From NCBI GenBank assembly GCA_004151065.3, contig NWUY0300027178.1, forward strand, positions 7,741 through 39,693: DNA of 31,953 nt, read 5' to 3'. The notes below the pieces were generated by a model. The model worked only from the letters and a program-made list of their open reading frames with translations, ran no database searches and had not been told where the DNA came from. Each line of letters begins with the position of its first letter. Position 1 is the stretch's first letter. The stretch comes from Larix sibirica (Eukaryota; Streptophyta; Pinopsida; Pinales; Pinaceae). A program made the translations under genes and the position numbers. Shown here one piece after another: positions 17,540 through 28,109 of the stretch.

Positions 17540-18387
17540 ACATATAGTCAACATATTCCTCATTTTAATTACATAAATAACATAAATTCGAACCAAAACC
17601 ACCTCTTCTAATATATATAACCCTTTTCATATTGAATTTCAAAAAACATATTATTTAAAATTTACGATGTTTTATTTATTTTTTATAATAAGAATCGATA
17701 TCTTATATTAAAGGGAAATTTTACCAAACTGTAGTGTAATAATACAAAATTGGAGACACTTTTTTTTTAAAATTGATATAGGAAAAAAAAAGTCTTATAA
17801 TAAAAATATTTATTTAATGTTTTAAAAAGTTAAATTTTGAAGTAATAGTTTATCGTAATTTTTTTGAAGTTAGTATTTATGAAATTTTGAACCACATAAA
17901 TAGCATCTTAACAATACACTCATTTGCTATCTATTCTACATTTGCTATCTATTCTACATGTCACATGGGCAAGAAATAAATTTTAAATATATCTTTCATT
18001 AATCTTAAATTTGAGGAAATGAATTGATTGATATTAAAATTTAATTCATATGTTTTTTTATCCATATGAATTGATTTCCTCCCTTTATTCTTCTTATAAG
18101 TGGTTAATTACGTTTATAAGTGGTTGATTACCTTTGGTATTATTTATCCATGAATTTAACTCATGTCAAATTATGTTAATGTGACTTATTTCAATGTTAA
18201 TGTGACTTATTTCAATATATGAATTAATTTCCTCTCTTTATAAGTGGTTAATTACGTTTGGTATTATTATGTTTTTGTTGGAGGAAAGATTAATATTCAA
18301 ATATTTTTTATTTGTGTTATATATTTTATTTAAGTTTTATATTAAATTTCAAGTTATTGAAATATGTATTAGGTAAATATAATGTTA
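17540..18387. repeat. AT-rich spacer with several short tandem duplications
   Basis: No coding potential. Direct duplications include an 18-bp unit at 17921-17956 (CATTTGCTATCTATTCTA twice), a 20-bp unit at 18094-18133 (TTATAAGTGGTTxATTACx twice, with a third copy near 18238), and a 21-bp unit at 18173-18214 (ATGTTAATGTGACTTATTTCA twice). The last 55 bp resemble sequences at 24886 and 26227, next to other element boundaries. Confidence 0.8.
18360..18387. repeat. Candidate left target-site duplication of the 18.4-kb LINE
   Basis: ATGTATTAGGTAAATATAAT plus GTTAAA here resembles ATATATTAGGTAAGCATAAT plus ATTTAAA at 24888-24914 on the far side of the LINE. The match is imperfect, as expected for an old insertion, and the sequence is AT-rich, so chance similarity is possible. 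Confidence 0.45.
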
Positions 18388-18515
18388 AAAGAAGTAGTGT
18401 TCATTATTGTGAATGGCTCACAATACCAAATAAATTTATGCAACTTTTTAAAATTTAATTTGAAAGGTATTGTTTAATAAATGAAAAATGTCGAGGTAGG
18501 ATAAGCTTCGAGTGG

Positions 18516-19102
18516 ATGGAGGAGTTTTTTAATCTTAGGGTTTTTTCGGGGGCATTAGGGTGTTCAATGGAGACTAGAATAATGTTGGTGGAGTACTCAG
18601 GGGCCTTTCGATCTGAGGGCAATGTGTCGTCTTCCTCCATCACTAATCAATGTCAGGATGAGGTGTCTAGCATTGTTGGTGGAGACCAGGTGGCACGGGC
18701 TTCATAGGACATTGTAGAGGTTCACAAAAGGGGGTCAATATCTGTATCCTCGATAGATCTTATGGCCATGGGTTTTGTTCCTTTTGGAACAATGGATCCA
18801 ATGGGGTTTTTTGTAGACCTCTCCAAGGATGAGCCTTTGTCATTGCTAGGGGGTTCTTCAAGGACAGATACATGTAAACATAACCATCTCTTTTATCCCA
18901 AAAATTAGTGTGGATCCATTCATGATGGGTCTTTTACTTCTTACCCTAAAGGTGACGACACAGTAATAGGCTTTGTTGGGAGGGGGGAGATTGTGTTTTT
19001 GATGAGTTATAGAGTCTGATCCCTAAGGATCCATCTTGATCTCAAAAGCCGAGGAAGCGACACAAGGTAATCAAATCAAGAGATGGGGGTGTTTCTCTTG
19101 TT
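18516..19102 (+). pseudogene. LINE ORF1 N-terminal region, broken
   Basis: The frame beginning at 18516 (MEEFFNLRVFSGALG) is open for 63 codons. Coding-like text continues past stops, such as GFVPFGTMDPMGFFVDLSKD near 18770-18830, up to the open ORF1 frame at 19103. It has no recognised domain; the N-terminus of plant LINE ORF1 is normally variable and Ser/Gly/Asp-rich, as here. Confidence 0.5.
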
Positions 19103-19780
19103 GTGGGAAAAGACATACAAGTAATACAGATCTCGGAATTGGAAGGGCGGACCTTGGTGGGAAATTTCAGCGGTCGTAAGGTTTCGATGGCTTCTTTATC
19201 TGCATGGACCCTCACATATTGGGTTCTTGAGGTGGGTTACAGCCACATTATGCACATGTCGGGCCAATGTTGGTTTGGTTTTATTTTTCATAGGTGTGAG
19301 GATGCACAGAAAATACTCCAACGGCTTTGGTTCTTGGATAAGAGTCTCTTATCTCTTAAGTCGTGCCATCTGTTATTCAATGCTACGGATGAATATTCAA
19401 CTTGCACTCATGTTTGGTTCAAGCTCCCAAACTTACCACTTGAATTTTGGTCAAACAATGGTTTTAAGTTGATAGGAGATAGTTTGGGTTCCTTTGTTAC
19501 CACCAATGAGATTTATTGCTTCAGTCCCTATCACTCCATGGCGCGGATTTTAGTTGAGATCAACCTCAACCAAGGCCTATTTGAATCCTTGGAGTTGGTC
19601 ATTGGGGACATGAATTTTACTCAATGGTTGGATTATTTGAACGTTTCGTTTAGGTGTGCATGTTGCTATCAATATGGGCATGTGCTTTTGGAGCGTGTAA
19701 ATAAGTTTCATAAGCAAATTTGGAGGTTGAAGTGGAGTAAAATGAAGGTCGGGGATGTCGGACCCACTAATGGATTTTGA
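19103..19780 (+). CDS. LINE ORF1 protein segment, DUF4283 plus degenerate CCHC knuckle (225 codons, no stop)
   Basis: This is an element RNA-binding protein of plant L1 LINEs. Residues about 10-100 form DUF4283, with ELEGRTLVGNFSGRKVSMAS, the aromatic GFIFHRCEDAQKILQ helix and a LWFLDKSLLSLK strand. The family segment VWFKLPNLPLEFW follows at about 104-116, then DSLGSFV, and ARILVEINLNQGLFESLELV at about 148-167. The knuckle FRCACCYQYGHVLLER keeps C-x2-C-x4-H, but the fourth ligand is Arg (CGT at 19694-19696) where Cys is expected, one base from TGT. The methionine at 19103 is probably not the original start because similar text precedes it. The frame is open while the rest of the element is broken; it is called CDS for that reason but is probably not expressed. 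Confidence 0.75.
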   Translation: MGKDIQVIQISELEGRTLVGNFSGRKVSMASLSAWTLTYWVLEVGYSHIMHMSGQCWFGFIFHRCEDAQKILQRLWFLDKSLLSLKSCHLLFNATDEYSTCTHVWFKLPNLPLEFWSNNGFKLIGDSLGSFVTTNEIYCFSPYHSMARILVEINLNQGLFESLELVIGDMNFTQWLDYLNVSFRCACCYQYGHVLLERVNKFHKQIWRLKWSKMKVGDVGPTNGF

Positions 19781-20526
19781 GAAGAGTTGAGAGATGACAA
19801 TATGATGCAGTCTTTGAGCGGTATGGTTGGCACTATCCCAACACATTCTCGGGGGGTTTCACTCGAGGGGGTACGACATGTTGAACTCATTATGGGAGAC
19901 ATGACTGTACCTTTAATCTCTATTGTTCGTTAGGAGGAAGTGCGTCGGGATGTAGCTTGGGATGTCTTTGGAGATGTCGACATATCATGTACATAGTTAG
20001 CTCATCTTGAGGCTTTGTAAAGAATCAATGACTTGACCACCACTTCACCTAGTAAGATTACTGATCATATAGCTATGAATTCTATTGTTGATGAGGTTGG
20101 GATGGTCTTGGGGGAGACTGGTCCACTTTCTTATAGATTTTTTCCCTCAAACTCTAGTTCTAAAAGTTGTTGTGTACACCTTTGGTAGATGAGGACCTGT
20201 AATGTGACAAACTTACAATCAGTCCAACAATTGATTCTAATTACCAAGCAAATCTATACTTTGCATTCATTCTCTAGTAACAACCAATCTATGTTGTCAT
20301 GTGGGGGTGGTATTTACCATTTGAGGCCTGGGGCGATTTTCTAGGATTCTAAGGTAGTGGGGGGGATGGGGTCTAATGTACTAAAAGAAATATGACCCTC
20401 CAAGGTGTGTCGTAAATCGACCGTTCAGAATGCTCAGGAGAAGGTTGCTCATGAAATTTGCCAAGGGAGACAGAGATCATTATCTGGTATCCTTAGAGCA
20501 GGGAAAGCCCCTTCTTTGTACGCATG
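19781..20526 (+). pseudogene. LINE ORF1 tail and inter-ORF region
   Basis: Broken frames only, Ser/Gly-rich, with no recognised domain. This is the position of the variable ORF1 C-terminus and the ORF1-ORF2 junction in plant LINEs. Confidence 0.45.
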
Positions 20527-21260
20527 ATGAAGTTAATGTCCATTAATATCTAGGTCCTAGGAGGGAAGCCCAAAAAACTATCCCTCTAGTGCCTTTTAGA
20601 TTTGGAAATGCCTGACATGGTTCTTATCCAAGAGACTATGGTTAATGGGGAGTCTTTGATTATTGATATGAAGTGAAGGTTTGTTGGTTGAGAGTTTATA
20701 GAATTAGATTCCTTTGGTCATTTGGGGGGGAGTAGTCATTGGACTTAATTCTAGTTTTTCATTGAAAAATTGCTCCATGTTTTACTCTCGTCTAGGCATA
20801 GAGGTTTACAGTTATTCATTGGATCAATCCTTCAAAATTCTAAATTTATATGGCCCATACGAGTGTAAGCATGAGTTTTGGGAGCACTCATTTTATTTAC
20901 ATTGCCTCAAAGTGGATAATCTTATTATTGGAGGGAACTTAAACTTTACATTAAACCTTGACGAGATTTGGGGTCAATCCCTATAGAAAGATCGGTTGGC
21001 ACAATTTTTTATCGATGGGTTTGAAGTGGTAGGGTGGGTCGATGTGGCTCTTATCGGTATTAAGCCAATGTGGAGAAATAATAGAGTGGACCATGATGGT
21101 GTGGAAAAAAGGGTCGATTGATTGTTGGCTCATGTGACTCTCTTTTAACTATCTAGCTTGTTTAGGACATGGGTTGGTAGCATCTATTGTTTTGATCACG
21201 TCCCCATATTCCTAGAAGTGGGAGCTCGAGTGGTGAAGCCGAGGGAACTGTTCAAATATA
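20527..21260 (+). pseudogene. LINE ORF2 endonuclease remnant with Asp-to-Asn change
   Basis: The domain begins at 20527 with MKLMSINI-stop, the usual conserved start with the metal-site Asn. MPDMVLIQETMVNGESLI carries the Glu motif (about 20608-20660). The open frame 20714-20986 covers GGVVIGLNSSFSLKNCSMFY, SFKILNLYGPYECKHEFWEH and NLIIGGNLNFTLNLDEIWG. The normally invariant GGDxN reads GGNLN (AAC at 20936-20938), which would remove a catalytic Asp. The end FDHVPIFLEVG at 21191-21222 keeps the Asp-His pair. Stops elsewhere also disable it. Confidence 0.82.
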
Positions 21261-21849
21261 ACCCTAGTTGCGCTTTGGAGGAGGACTCTCAGCAGATCAT
21301 GAAGGACCTTTAGAGGAATGTAGAGGTTGGAGATGAGCAGAGTGTGGGTACGTAGTTTTCTTAGTCATTGAAACTACTTAAAAGGCGAGGTTACTCACTG
21401 GGCGAGGGACCATAATTGAAAGTGGAATGGTAAAATTTTGGAGGTGGAGAATGAACTGGAAATTTTGTTTAAGTATGTCACCATATGGGATGAGAGAAAA
21501 AGAAACAATGGATGTGATAGTCACTCTAGAGAGGAAGCATAACAAACTTCCTTTGGAAAATGAGGTCATGTGGTGACTTAAAAGTCAAGCTCTCTAGATT
21601 TCATCGGGAGACTAGAACACATGTTACTTTCAAAACTTTACTAAGCATATGCAAAACAAAAATACGATATGGGAGCTGGCGGAAAAATATGGTCACCGGG
21701 TTTGTGGATTTAATGAGCTAGCATGCCTTGGGGTGTCTCACTTCAGTGCACTATATACAAATCCTAATAGGGAAAAGTTGGGGGATATTTTGAAGTTGAT
21801 TGCCTAGTTTTTCGTTATTGGTTGAAGAAGATGACAACGAAGAGATATA

Positions 21850-23200
21850 CAAGCCAATGACCCAAGAGTAACTTCACTCCCTTTTAGAATCATTTCAAAA
21901 GGATAAGAGCCCAGGACTTGATGGTTGGGGATAGAATTTTTTTTCTAGATTTTTTTGATATTGTTGGTGAAGATTTGCTTTATGTTGTGGAGGAGGTTCG
22001 CCAAGCTAGGAAGATTCCACTCAATTTCAATTTGGCATTTATTGCTTTGATCCCCAAAGTGGAATACCTTGAAATTTATGATGATTTCCGTTCGATATCG
22101 CTATGTAGCTACATTTATAAAATCATTTCCAAGGTGTTTTCCATGATGTATCAAACCTATTCTTTCAAGGTTTATGTTGGTAGAGGAGTTCGGGTTCTTG
22201 AGAGGAAGGTCAATCCATGAGGCTACTAGAGCTGCACAAGAAGGGTTCCACCACATTAAGACAATTCACAAACTTGGGACAGTTATCAAAATGGATTTAT
22301 ATAAAGCCTATGATAGGGTGTCGTGGTTATATTTGAGTCTATTGTTATCTACACATTGGATTCAATTATGAAATTTCCAAACAAATAATGGGGTGTGTCA
22401 CGACATTTTATTTTTCTATATTAATCAATGGTTTGGGATTGGAGTTTTTAAAACCTTCTCAGGGATTGAAACAAGGGTATCCTTTATCCTGCTACCTCTT
22501 TCTACTTATGGTTGAAGGGATCATTGAAGCCATACATGCATCTAGGTGGCAAAGGAAGATTAAAGGACTATCATTCTGGGGGCATGAAAAATTAACACAC
22601 TCACTCCTTGTGGAATATGTGTTTCTCTTTTGTTTATGCTTGAAAGTCGAAGGCGCGTGAGAAGATATTATCAATCTTTTTTCAAGCTACTGGGATGGAA
22701 GTAAACATCAACAAATCTGCTATATATTATCCTGAAGAGGTTGTGCATCAACGTCATATTTGGGGTTGAGTTTTCCCATATTCACTTCACACTTTGGAAG
22801 AACAGATCAAATACCTGGATTATAATCTTAAGACATATAAATATGTAAAAGTTAATTGGTGATGGTTTGTAGCAAAGATTGAGAAGTGGGTTAATTTATG
22901 GTGCAATTGATGGATTTCTCGCTAAGGCTGACTAGTTCTTATACAAACTATTTTGGAAGCAATCCCATTATATTGGCATTTAATGGATCACATACCACAT
23001 GGTGTTTTGAACATTCTTTGAAAAATCTATTTCAACTACCTTTAAAAGGGTGGTTATGAGTACAAAGGTTTGCATCTAGCTAATTGGAAGATGATTGTTA
23101 TGCCAAAAATTCTAGGTGGTTAGGGGGTTAAAAATATCAAACTTTTTTTAGTTAAGCATTGGTAGCAAAATCATTGTGAATTTTGTTACCAGAGACAATT
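21850..23200 (+). pseudogene. LINE ORF2 reverse transcriptase remnant with mutated catalytic box
   Basis: SFQKDKSPGLDGWG (about 21888-21930) opens the palm. LAFIALIPKVEYLEIYDDFR and SISLCSYIYKIISK follow in the frame 21918-22220. Another frame gives FGFLRGRSIHEATRAAQEGF and VIKMDLYKAYDRVSW (Asp codon at 22294), then GLKQGYPLSCYLFLLMVEGI near 22463-22522. The catalytic box reads HSLLVEYVFLF: the two Asp codons of the family are replaced by Glu-Tyr at 22613-22618. The thumb is in broken frames to about 23200 (ILEAIPLYWHLMDHIPHGV near 22955). Function is lost. Confidence 0.85.
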
Positions 23201-23718
23201 TGTGGTAATGGATCCAACTTATTGAGAAATACATAGCCCCTAGTTCAGTTATCAACTAGATATGCAACTGTAAGAAATCAGTTCATAATGTGTCAAACTA
23301 GTGGAAGGTCTTGTCACTATCTTTTCTGATTATTGGTCATTATTTGGCTTGGAAGGTGGGATCTAGCTCGTCAGTTCATATGGGAGATGATGCACTAATG
23401 GGTTGTGGACTTGATGTTTTTCCCCTAGAGGACTTGATTGGGGAGTTCCAGGTGTGAGGGATGTGTACTTTAAATAAATTCAATAACCTAATTCTAATGG
23501 GCCTATGGCAACAAGGTTGGTTGCAATCTAGTGATTTGGGTTTACGGGGTATATGGGTAGAAAATTGGGTCTAGTATATTCAAGAATTAGGGAAGGCTCA
23601 CATTCTCCTTTGGGAGGAGGATGGCGAACTGGTGCGGGCTTACAATAAAATAGAAGGTCAGTATTCGACCAAGCTTGACTACTTGGCATTATAAGATAAT
23701 ATGCCATGGGATACTAAG

Positions 23719-23905
23719 TGGTGGTGGCATAAGTTATGGAATGTAAATGCTTCACTAAAGAGTGTACTTTTTCTCTATATGGTGTTGAAGGGGAGGGTCC
23801 TTACTTGGGATTGAACGCAAATTAAGAACTATCAAAGGCCGTGTTTATGTTTCCTCTATTGTTCTACATAGGAATCCAATGCTACTTATTTATGTCATGT
23901 TAGTT
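23719..23905 (+). pseudogene. LINE zinc-binding domain (zf-RVT-like) remnant
   Basis: WWWHKLWNVNASLKSVLFLY starts at 23719 and is followed by LKGRVLTWD-stop and then PCLCFLYCST-stop-ESNATYLCHV. This matches the zf-RVT pattern WKxxWKxxxPxKxxxFxW...C-x2-C...E-x3-HLxxxC, with two internal stops and a loosened Cys spacing. This domain sits between reverse transcriptase and RNase H in plant LINEs, where it is found here. Confidence 0.65.
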
Positions 23906-24215
23906 TACCTTACATGTTTGGTGAGAAGTGGAACTTCATTTGTAGGTGATGAATTTATGGGACATGGATAGTTTATTGGGTCATTTTGCACGATTTTTTC
24001 AATGTAGTGATCTTAAAGGACTTCAGGCTTTTCCATATCTTGTTTGCTAGGGGATTTGGATTACAAGGAATGCTTACATTTTTTAGGATAAGCATATTAT
24101 CAGCACTTCGGTATCTACACAGGATTTGAATATACTAAAGGAATATGTTCAATCATTTAAAATTGGGCCTACATGAGAGATTGACACATTGATGATTGGC
24201 AATGAGAATGTTTAG

Positions 24216-24668
24216 AGTTTTTTCGATGGGGCATGTCAAGGGGAAGAAAGGCTTTGCAATCTCGACTTTGTATTGCACTATTCTAATAACCATTCTTTCA
24301 AGGATAAGGCTTTCTTGGGTGCTAGTAAAAACAACCATAGTGACCTTAGTGCAGTATTCCGTCTTTTGAAGTTCACCAACAAGTGCAATATTTCTCATAT
24401 CTAGGTTTTCAACAACTCTTCCATGGTGATTAGTTTTATGAGAGGGGATATACAGATGCACAATGTGGTTTTGCAATAGATGCCTCGACATTTCAAAGAT
24501 ATAATTGGTTTATTTACTAGGGTAGAGTTCACGCATATATAGAGAGAATTGAACTCTGCGGTTGATTCCTTGTCTAAAGAGGCATTGCAATTGGAACTAG
24601 GTCGCCTATTTATAAATGAGTATATGGATGGCGATCTGAGATTGGAGTGGAACAAAGAACTTGTTTGA
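24216..24668 (+). pseudogene. LINE RNase H remnant (RVT_3-type)
   Basis: One continuous frame with three internal stops. SFFDGACQG starts at 24216 and carries the first catalytic Asp (24225-24227). LLKFTNKCNISHI-stop-VFNNSS is the central block, where the usual Asp of the DS motif is Asn. MHNVVLQ-stop-MPRHFKDI follows. The end is VEFTHI-stop-RELNSAVDSLSKEALQLE, with the C-terminal catalytic Asp region, ending in TGA at 24666-24668. Compared with the minus-strand copy at 16796-17278 and the fragment at 9742-10030, the frame is better kept here. Confidence 0.82.
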
Positions 24669-24887
24669 GTTGGACATAGTATAAACTGCTATCGACAACT
24701 AGTTTTGGATATGATTGACTTTTTAAATCTAGTTTGTATCTTGTTTAGACAATATCTTTGCTTAGCAGTTGCAAGATTGTGTTATCTAATTATGTAGAAG
24801 CTTTTTGAAATAATATCCTTTGGCATCTGAAGAATGTATTTCCAATTCTACTTAAATAGAAAATATGACTTTTTTTGGGGGAAAAAT
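24669..24887 (+). other. 3' UTR of the 18.4-kb LINE
   Basis: About 220 bp follow the RNase H stop, T-rich with no open frame, and end near AGAAAATATGAC and GGGGGAAAAATATATTAGG. The exact end is set only by the candidate target duplication. Confidence 0.45.
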
Positions 24888-24914
24888 ATATTAGGTAAGC
24901 ATAATATTTAAATA
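24888..24914. repeat. Candidate right target-site duplication of the 18.4-kb LINE
   Basis: ATATATTAGGTAAGCATAAT plus ATTTAAA; see the matching sequence at 18360-18387. The two share ATTAGGTAA and ATAAT in register. Confidence 0.45.
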
Positions 24915-25230
24915 TGGATTTTACTTTCTTATTTTATGTTTAATATATATTTTTTGTAAGTAAGATTTCTATTAACTAAATATAAACAAAAGAATTACAG
25001 TGTCTAGATGTTTGCATTTTACCCCATCCTTATAGCTTGTCAACCCTTACATCCAAATCAACTGCATTTTGTTAAAAAAATTACCCCTCTCCTGTAGGGG
25101 AACTAAGGATTTTAAACAGTTTGCACCAGTCATGTCCATAATTCCAAAAAAATAAGTAAGCTTATTAGGCCCCTGTATACTACTATAACTCTTAAACAAC
25201 AAAAAACATATCCAAACAACCATTCCCAGA

Positions 25231-25482
25231 CTAAACAACATATGGTGGAACCTGATTGTCACCCGAAATGCCCCCTAGTTCCGCCATCGATGCATCAACC
25301 GAAGCACCAGCAACCCCCGGCTGAGGAAGGAAGGGAATTCCCAACTCCTTGGCAATAACATAGATTTTCATATGCATAAGTTTGGTGTCAGCATACAGTT
25401 CCTTCCAAAACTGGACAAGAATGTCATCCCCTTTATCCTTTTCCCCGCGCTCCAACAACACACGACCAAGCAAATCCTTCAT
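25231..25482 (-). pseudogene. Unrecognised coding remnant inside the RT-less element (83 codons)
   Basis: The frame begins MKDLLGRVLLERGEKDKGDD, continues with an amphipathic helix LVQFWKELYADTKLMHMKIY, and then a Pro/Gly/Ala-rich tail (FLPQPGVAGASVDASMAELG). I recognise no domain. The frame just downstream on the same strand (25262-25047) is hydrophobic (MVVWICFLLFKSYSSIQG) and may be a frameshifted continuation. No function is assigned. Confidence 0.3.
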
Positions 25483-25622
25483 AATCCAATACAGGGAAAC
25501 CGTCCTCTCAAATAGAGATTATTTGGCTCGAGACGTCCCAGGGTCCTGAATCCACATTTCAAGTGCATATAATTCTTTGTGGGGCTTGGTCTCATCCAGT
25601 TCATGCCATAGATCTTACTTCA

Positions 25623-25985
25623 TTACCTTAATTTTTGATTGAACAAACTGCGGTATGGATGCCTTCTACAACCAGGCCGCTTGAGAAACCCACAATTGTT
25701 CCCTATTGGCCCTCTCCCCTTTGTCCTAGACCCAACTTCCTCTCCCCTCATTTCCATCAGATCATATTGAATGCCCACCAGAGAAACCGAGAGAAGATAA
25801 TCCAACAATAACAAAAGTTCGCCACCTTTCGAAACTATCTCCCAATACCCCCAACGAAATGGATAATAGAAGAAAATGGAGCTAATGACATTTGGGTATA
25901 GAAAGAGTAAATCCCTCTTACTAATGATCTTGACCTCCCCTCTCGGTTCCATACCCATTGTTGAATTTACCACGATCACCACCAT
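25623..25985 (-). pseudogene. Unrecognised coding remnant inside the RT-less element (120 codons)
   Basis: An open frame with the basic start MGMEPRGEVKIISKRDLLFL, a hydrophobic/aromatic centre (VISSIFFYYPFRWGYWEIV, then LLLLLDYLLSVSLVG) and a basic Arg/Gly-rich end (GSRTKGRGPIGNN). It lies upstream of the 25231-25482 frame on the same strand with stops between, so one decayed gene may underlie both. I recognise no family. Confidence 0.3.
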
Positions 25986-26221
25986 TATTTCCTACAATTC
26001 CCACCTCTGAACCATCCAGATCTTAATCTTGTCAATTAAAACCTTCCTTCTTCTGATACCCCCCTCCCTCAGGAAAGCTTTCCTCATAATGAGCTTCCAA
26101 TAGGCAGTTTCGTCGTCACCTCACGACATAATGCCCAAGCTACTCAGCACGTGTCAACCGGAGCTCGCCACATGATCCTCCTTCCTCGTTGATGCATTCC
26201 GCCTCCACACCCGCATCTGGG

Positions 26222-26979
26222 GTTTTATGTTTTATATTAAATATCATGTTATTAAAATATATATTAAGATTTATTTATTTATTTTAAACTAACAATTCTC
26301 CACCACTATGGAGAACAAAGTCATTAACTATTTTTCTTATAAAACTTAAGAATAAAGATTTAATTATCATGTAATGAGCATCTATATGTCAATTTAGTGA
26401 TTGAAATCGCAATACATTGTAACAATTTTAATGAATGTATATACACATATATATAGATTCAATTATTGATGATGATGATGCTTAATATTCACTTAGATCA
26501 ATTTTGGTCTTCATCATTAAATATATATTCTCATCTTTTTAATTTTATTTTTTCTAATTTTTATATGAAAATTAGAATATGTATTAAATTATTTGATGTA
26601 AGTATAACTTTATTTTAAATAAAAATAAGTAAAAAATTAATTAATAAATAATATTTTTTTCTTAATTTTAAGTAAATGAATTGATTGATGTTAATGTTTT
26701 AGATATTAATTGTTTAAATGTTTAAAATAAAAATATATAATTATTGATTTGTAGTATAATTTAAAAGTGTTTTTATTGTTAAAAGTTGATTTTCTTTAAA
26801 TGTAATGAAATAAATTAATAAATTTAATTCATAAATATTGAGCAAAATAGAAATCTACTCCTTTACAAACTACTAAACTAATTAAGTTTTAACTATATAC
26901 AAAATAATATATTTACATGTTAGAATTTTAAATAATATTAACAAAAACTATACCAATAAGTTTGGGTTTTGTATTTTTT
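26222..26979. other. Very AT-rich spacer
   Basis: No open frame. GTTTTATATTAAATxTCAxG with following ATTxAAATAT at 26230-26265 repeats sequence at 18335-18370. A GATGATGATGAT run lies at about 26466-26480, and AAATGAATTGATTGAT at about 26684 repeats a word found at 18017. Otherwise nothing is recognised. Confidence 0.6.
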
Positions 26980-27300
26980 TAAAAGTAAGATTGGAGAATT
27001 TCTATTAAATAATAAAATACAAGCTATAACATACAAAAAGTGTGGTTAACCAACCTCCATGGAAAACATATTAACTAGCCTTAGATTGTGATCTTTTTTC
27101 CATGAAAAAAAAGTCAAAAAGTCTACTGAACATAAATAGTCAAAACCTAGTATAAGAAGTCTAGTCAATATAAATATTCAAAAGCTAGCCAATAGGGAAA
27201 AAGGTGGTAGCTAAAATCCTCAAAATCTTAAAAGTCAATCCACATGCTAACTGAGATAAAGAAAACTGCTGCCACTGCGTTCCTGCTCGACAATTGAGAA
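26980..27300 (-). mobile_element. 5'-truncated retroelement 3' end, minus strand
   Basis: Read on the minus strand, the segment ends TATTTAATAGAAATTCTCCA, ATCTTACTTTT and seven A (about 26973-27010). This is the same type of tail as the unit ending at 24955. No coding motif is recognised upstream. The 27300 boundary is approximate. Confidence 0.4.
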
Positions 27301-28109
27301 AGCTTGAATTAATTTTTAAAATTTGATTGACTTTATTCAACAATGTTCAAAGAGGATTTTTATTAAATCGTTGGTGGACTTTATAACACTTTTTAAACAT
27401 GAGAGAAAGTTAGGTTTGACGTGAAGGGTGTCACCCTATCTTATTTGGTCATTGCCTCTTCTCTTTCCAATATAGTTGAGGTTTAATAAGGCTAAGAAGG
27501 TTTACTAATATTTTTATAAAGATAACATTATAATAGGATTCCAAAATTTTGATTGTAGTTTTAACTAATATTTTGTGGGTATCCATTTAAGTTGATTTTT
27601 TTCGATCGTAATTATTTTTTATCTATAATTTCAGTTACCTAATATCAATTGATATTAGGGTCTAGTATAGCTAATATATGGGTGGATATTAGGGTGAATT
27701 ATGGGTATATATATGTGTTATAAGTATTAAATATGATGAAATATAAATTAAAAATTTGTATTTTACATAATATAATTGATGATATATCATAAAGATAAAT
27801 ATTTTTTTTGAAATGGAATTTAAGAATGGATTTATGAATGGAGTTTAGGTTTGAATAATTAGGTAGAAACCTATGTTCTCTTTTAGAAAATAATATCAGT
27901 AAACTTTTCGATCACTAGATTTCTCTTAGTCATTGACAATTCCTCTACCATTTTTTACTTAATGAATAATGGCAAGGCCCCATATGATGATAAATTAGCT
28001 AGGCTCATTAAGTGAATAAAAAATAGGTTTTAAGGTTCAAGGATGTTTAATTTCTCCACATTTTGAGGGCCCTCAACAAATAAGCAGACTTGAAAGCCAA
28101 TGGAGTCTC
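27301..28109. other. AT-rich spacer, no gene recognised
   Basis: No open frame of note and no RNA gene. A 19-bp inverted-looking AATATCAATTGATATT occurs near 27640-27655 (palindromic core TATCAATTGATA). Confidence 0.4.

Larger units (their letters stand above)
18388..24887 (+). mobile_element. Nearly full-length decayed L1-type LINE, plus strand (about 6.5 kb)
   Basis: All domains of a plant L1 element appear in order on one strand: leader and ORF1 start (about 18500-19100), ORF1 with DUF4283 and zinc knuckle (19103-19780), endonuclease (20527-21260), reverse transcriptase (about 21850-23200), zinc-binding domain (23719-23905), and RNase H (24216-24668). A 3' UTR of about 200 bp follows. Stops and frameshifts are frequent in ORF2. 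Candidate target duplications flank it at 18360-18387 and 24888-24914. There is no long poly(A), only A-rich sequence near 24865-24890. This is a different copy, and by wording a different subfamily, from the LINE at 11.3 kb. Confidence 0.88.
24955..26221 (-). mobile_element. Retroelement-like unit, minus strand, without visible reverse transcriptase (about 1.27 kb)
   Basis: A GC-richer block with sharp edges in AT-rich DNA. On the minus strand it begins near CCAGATGCGGGTGTGG (26221) and ends TTAGTTAATAGAAATCTTAC followed by TTACAAAAAA (about 24955). The tail resembles plant LINE 3' ends (TTTAATAGAAAT...TTACTT plus A). Flanks share AAACATAAAA on the minus strand (24932-24945 and 26222-26235), a possible target duplication. 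Two coding-like frames lie inside (25623-25985 and 25047-25482), but no RT, endonuclease or RNase H motif is seen. It could be a non-autonomous LINE derivative or a 5' LINE segment joined to a 3' tail. Confidence 0.5.

Noticed and set aside
19577-19902. Minus-strand frames of 89 and 64 codons
   Set aside because: They are antisense to the ORF1 zinc-knuckle region, whose motifs are clear on the plus strand.
24153-24491. Minus-strand frame of 112 codons
   Set aside because: It lies antisense to the clear RNase H text at 24216-24668 and carries no recognisable family.
26466-26480. GAT microsatellite
   Set aside because: Only about four units; too short to list as a repeat of interest.
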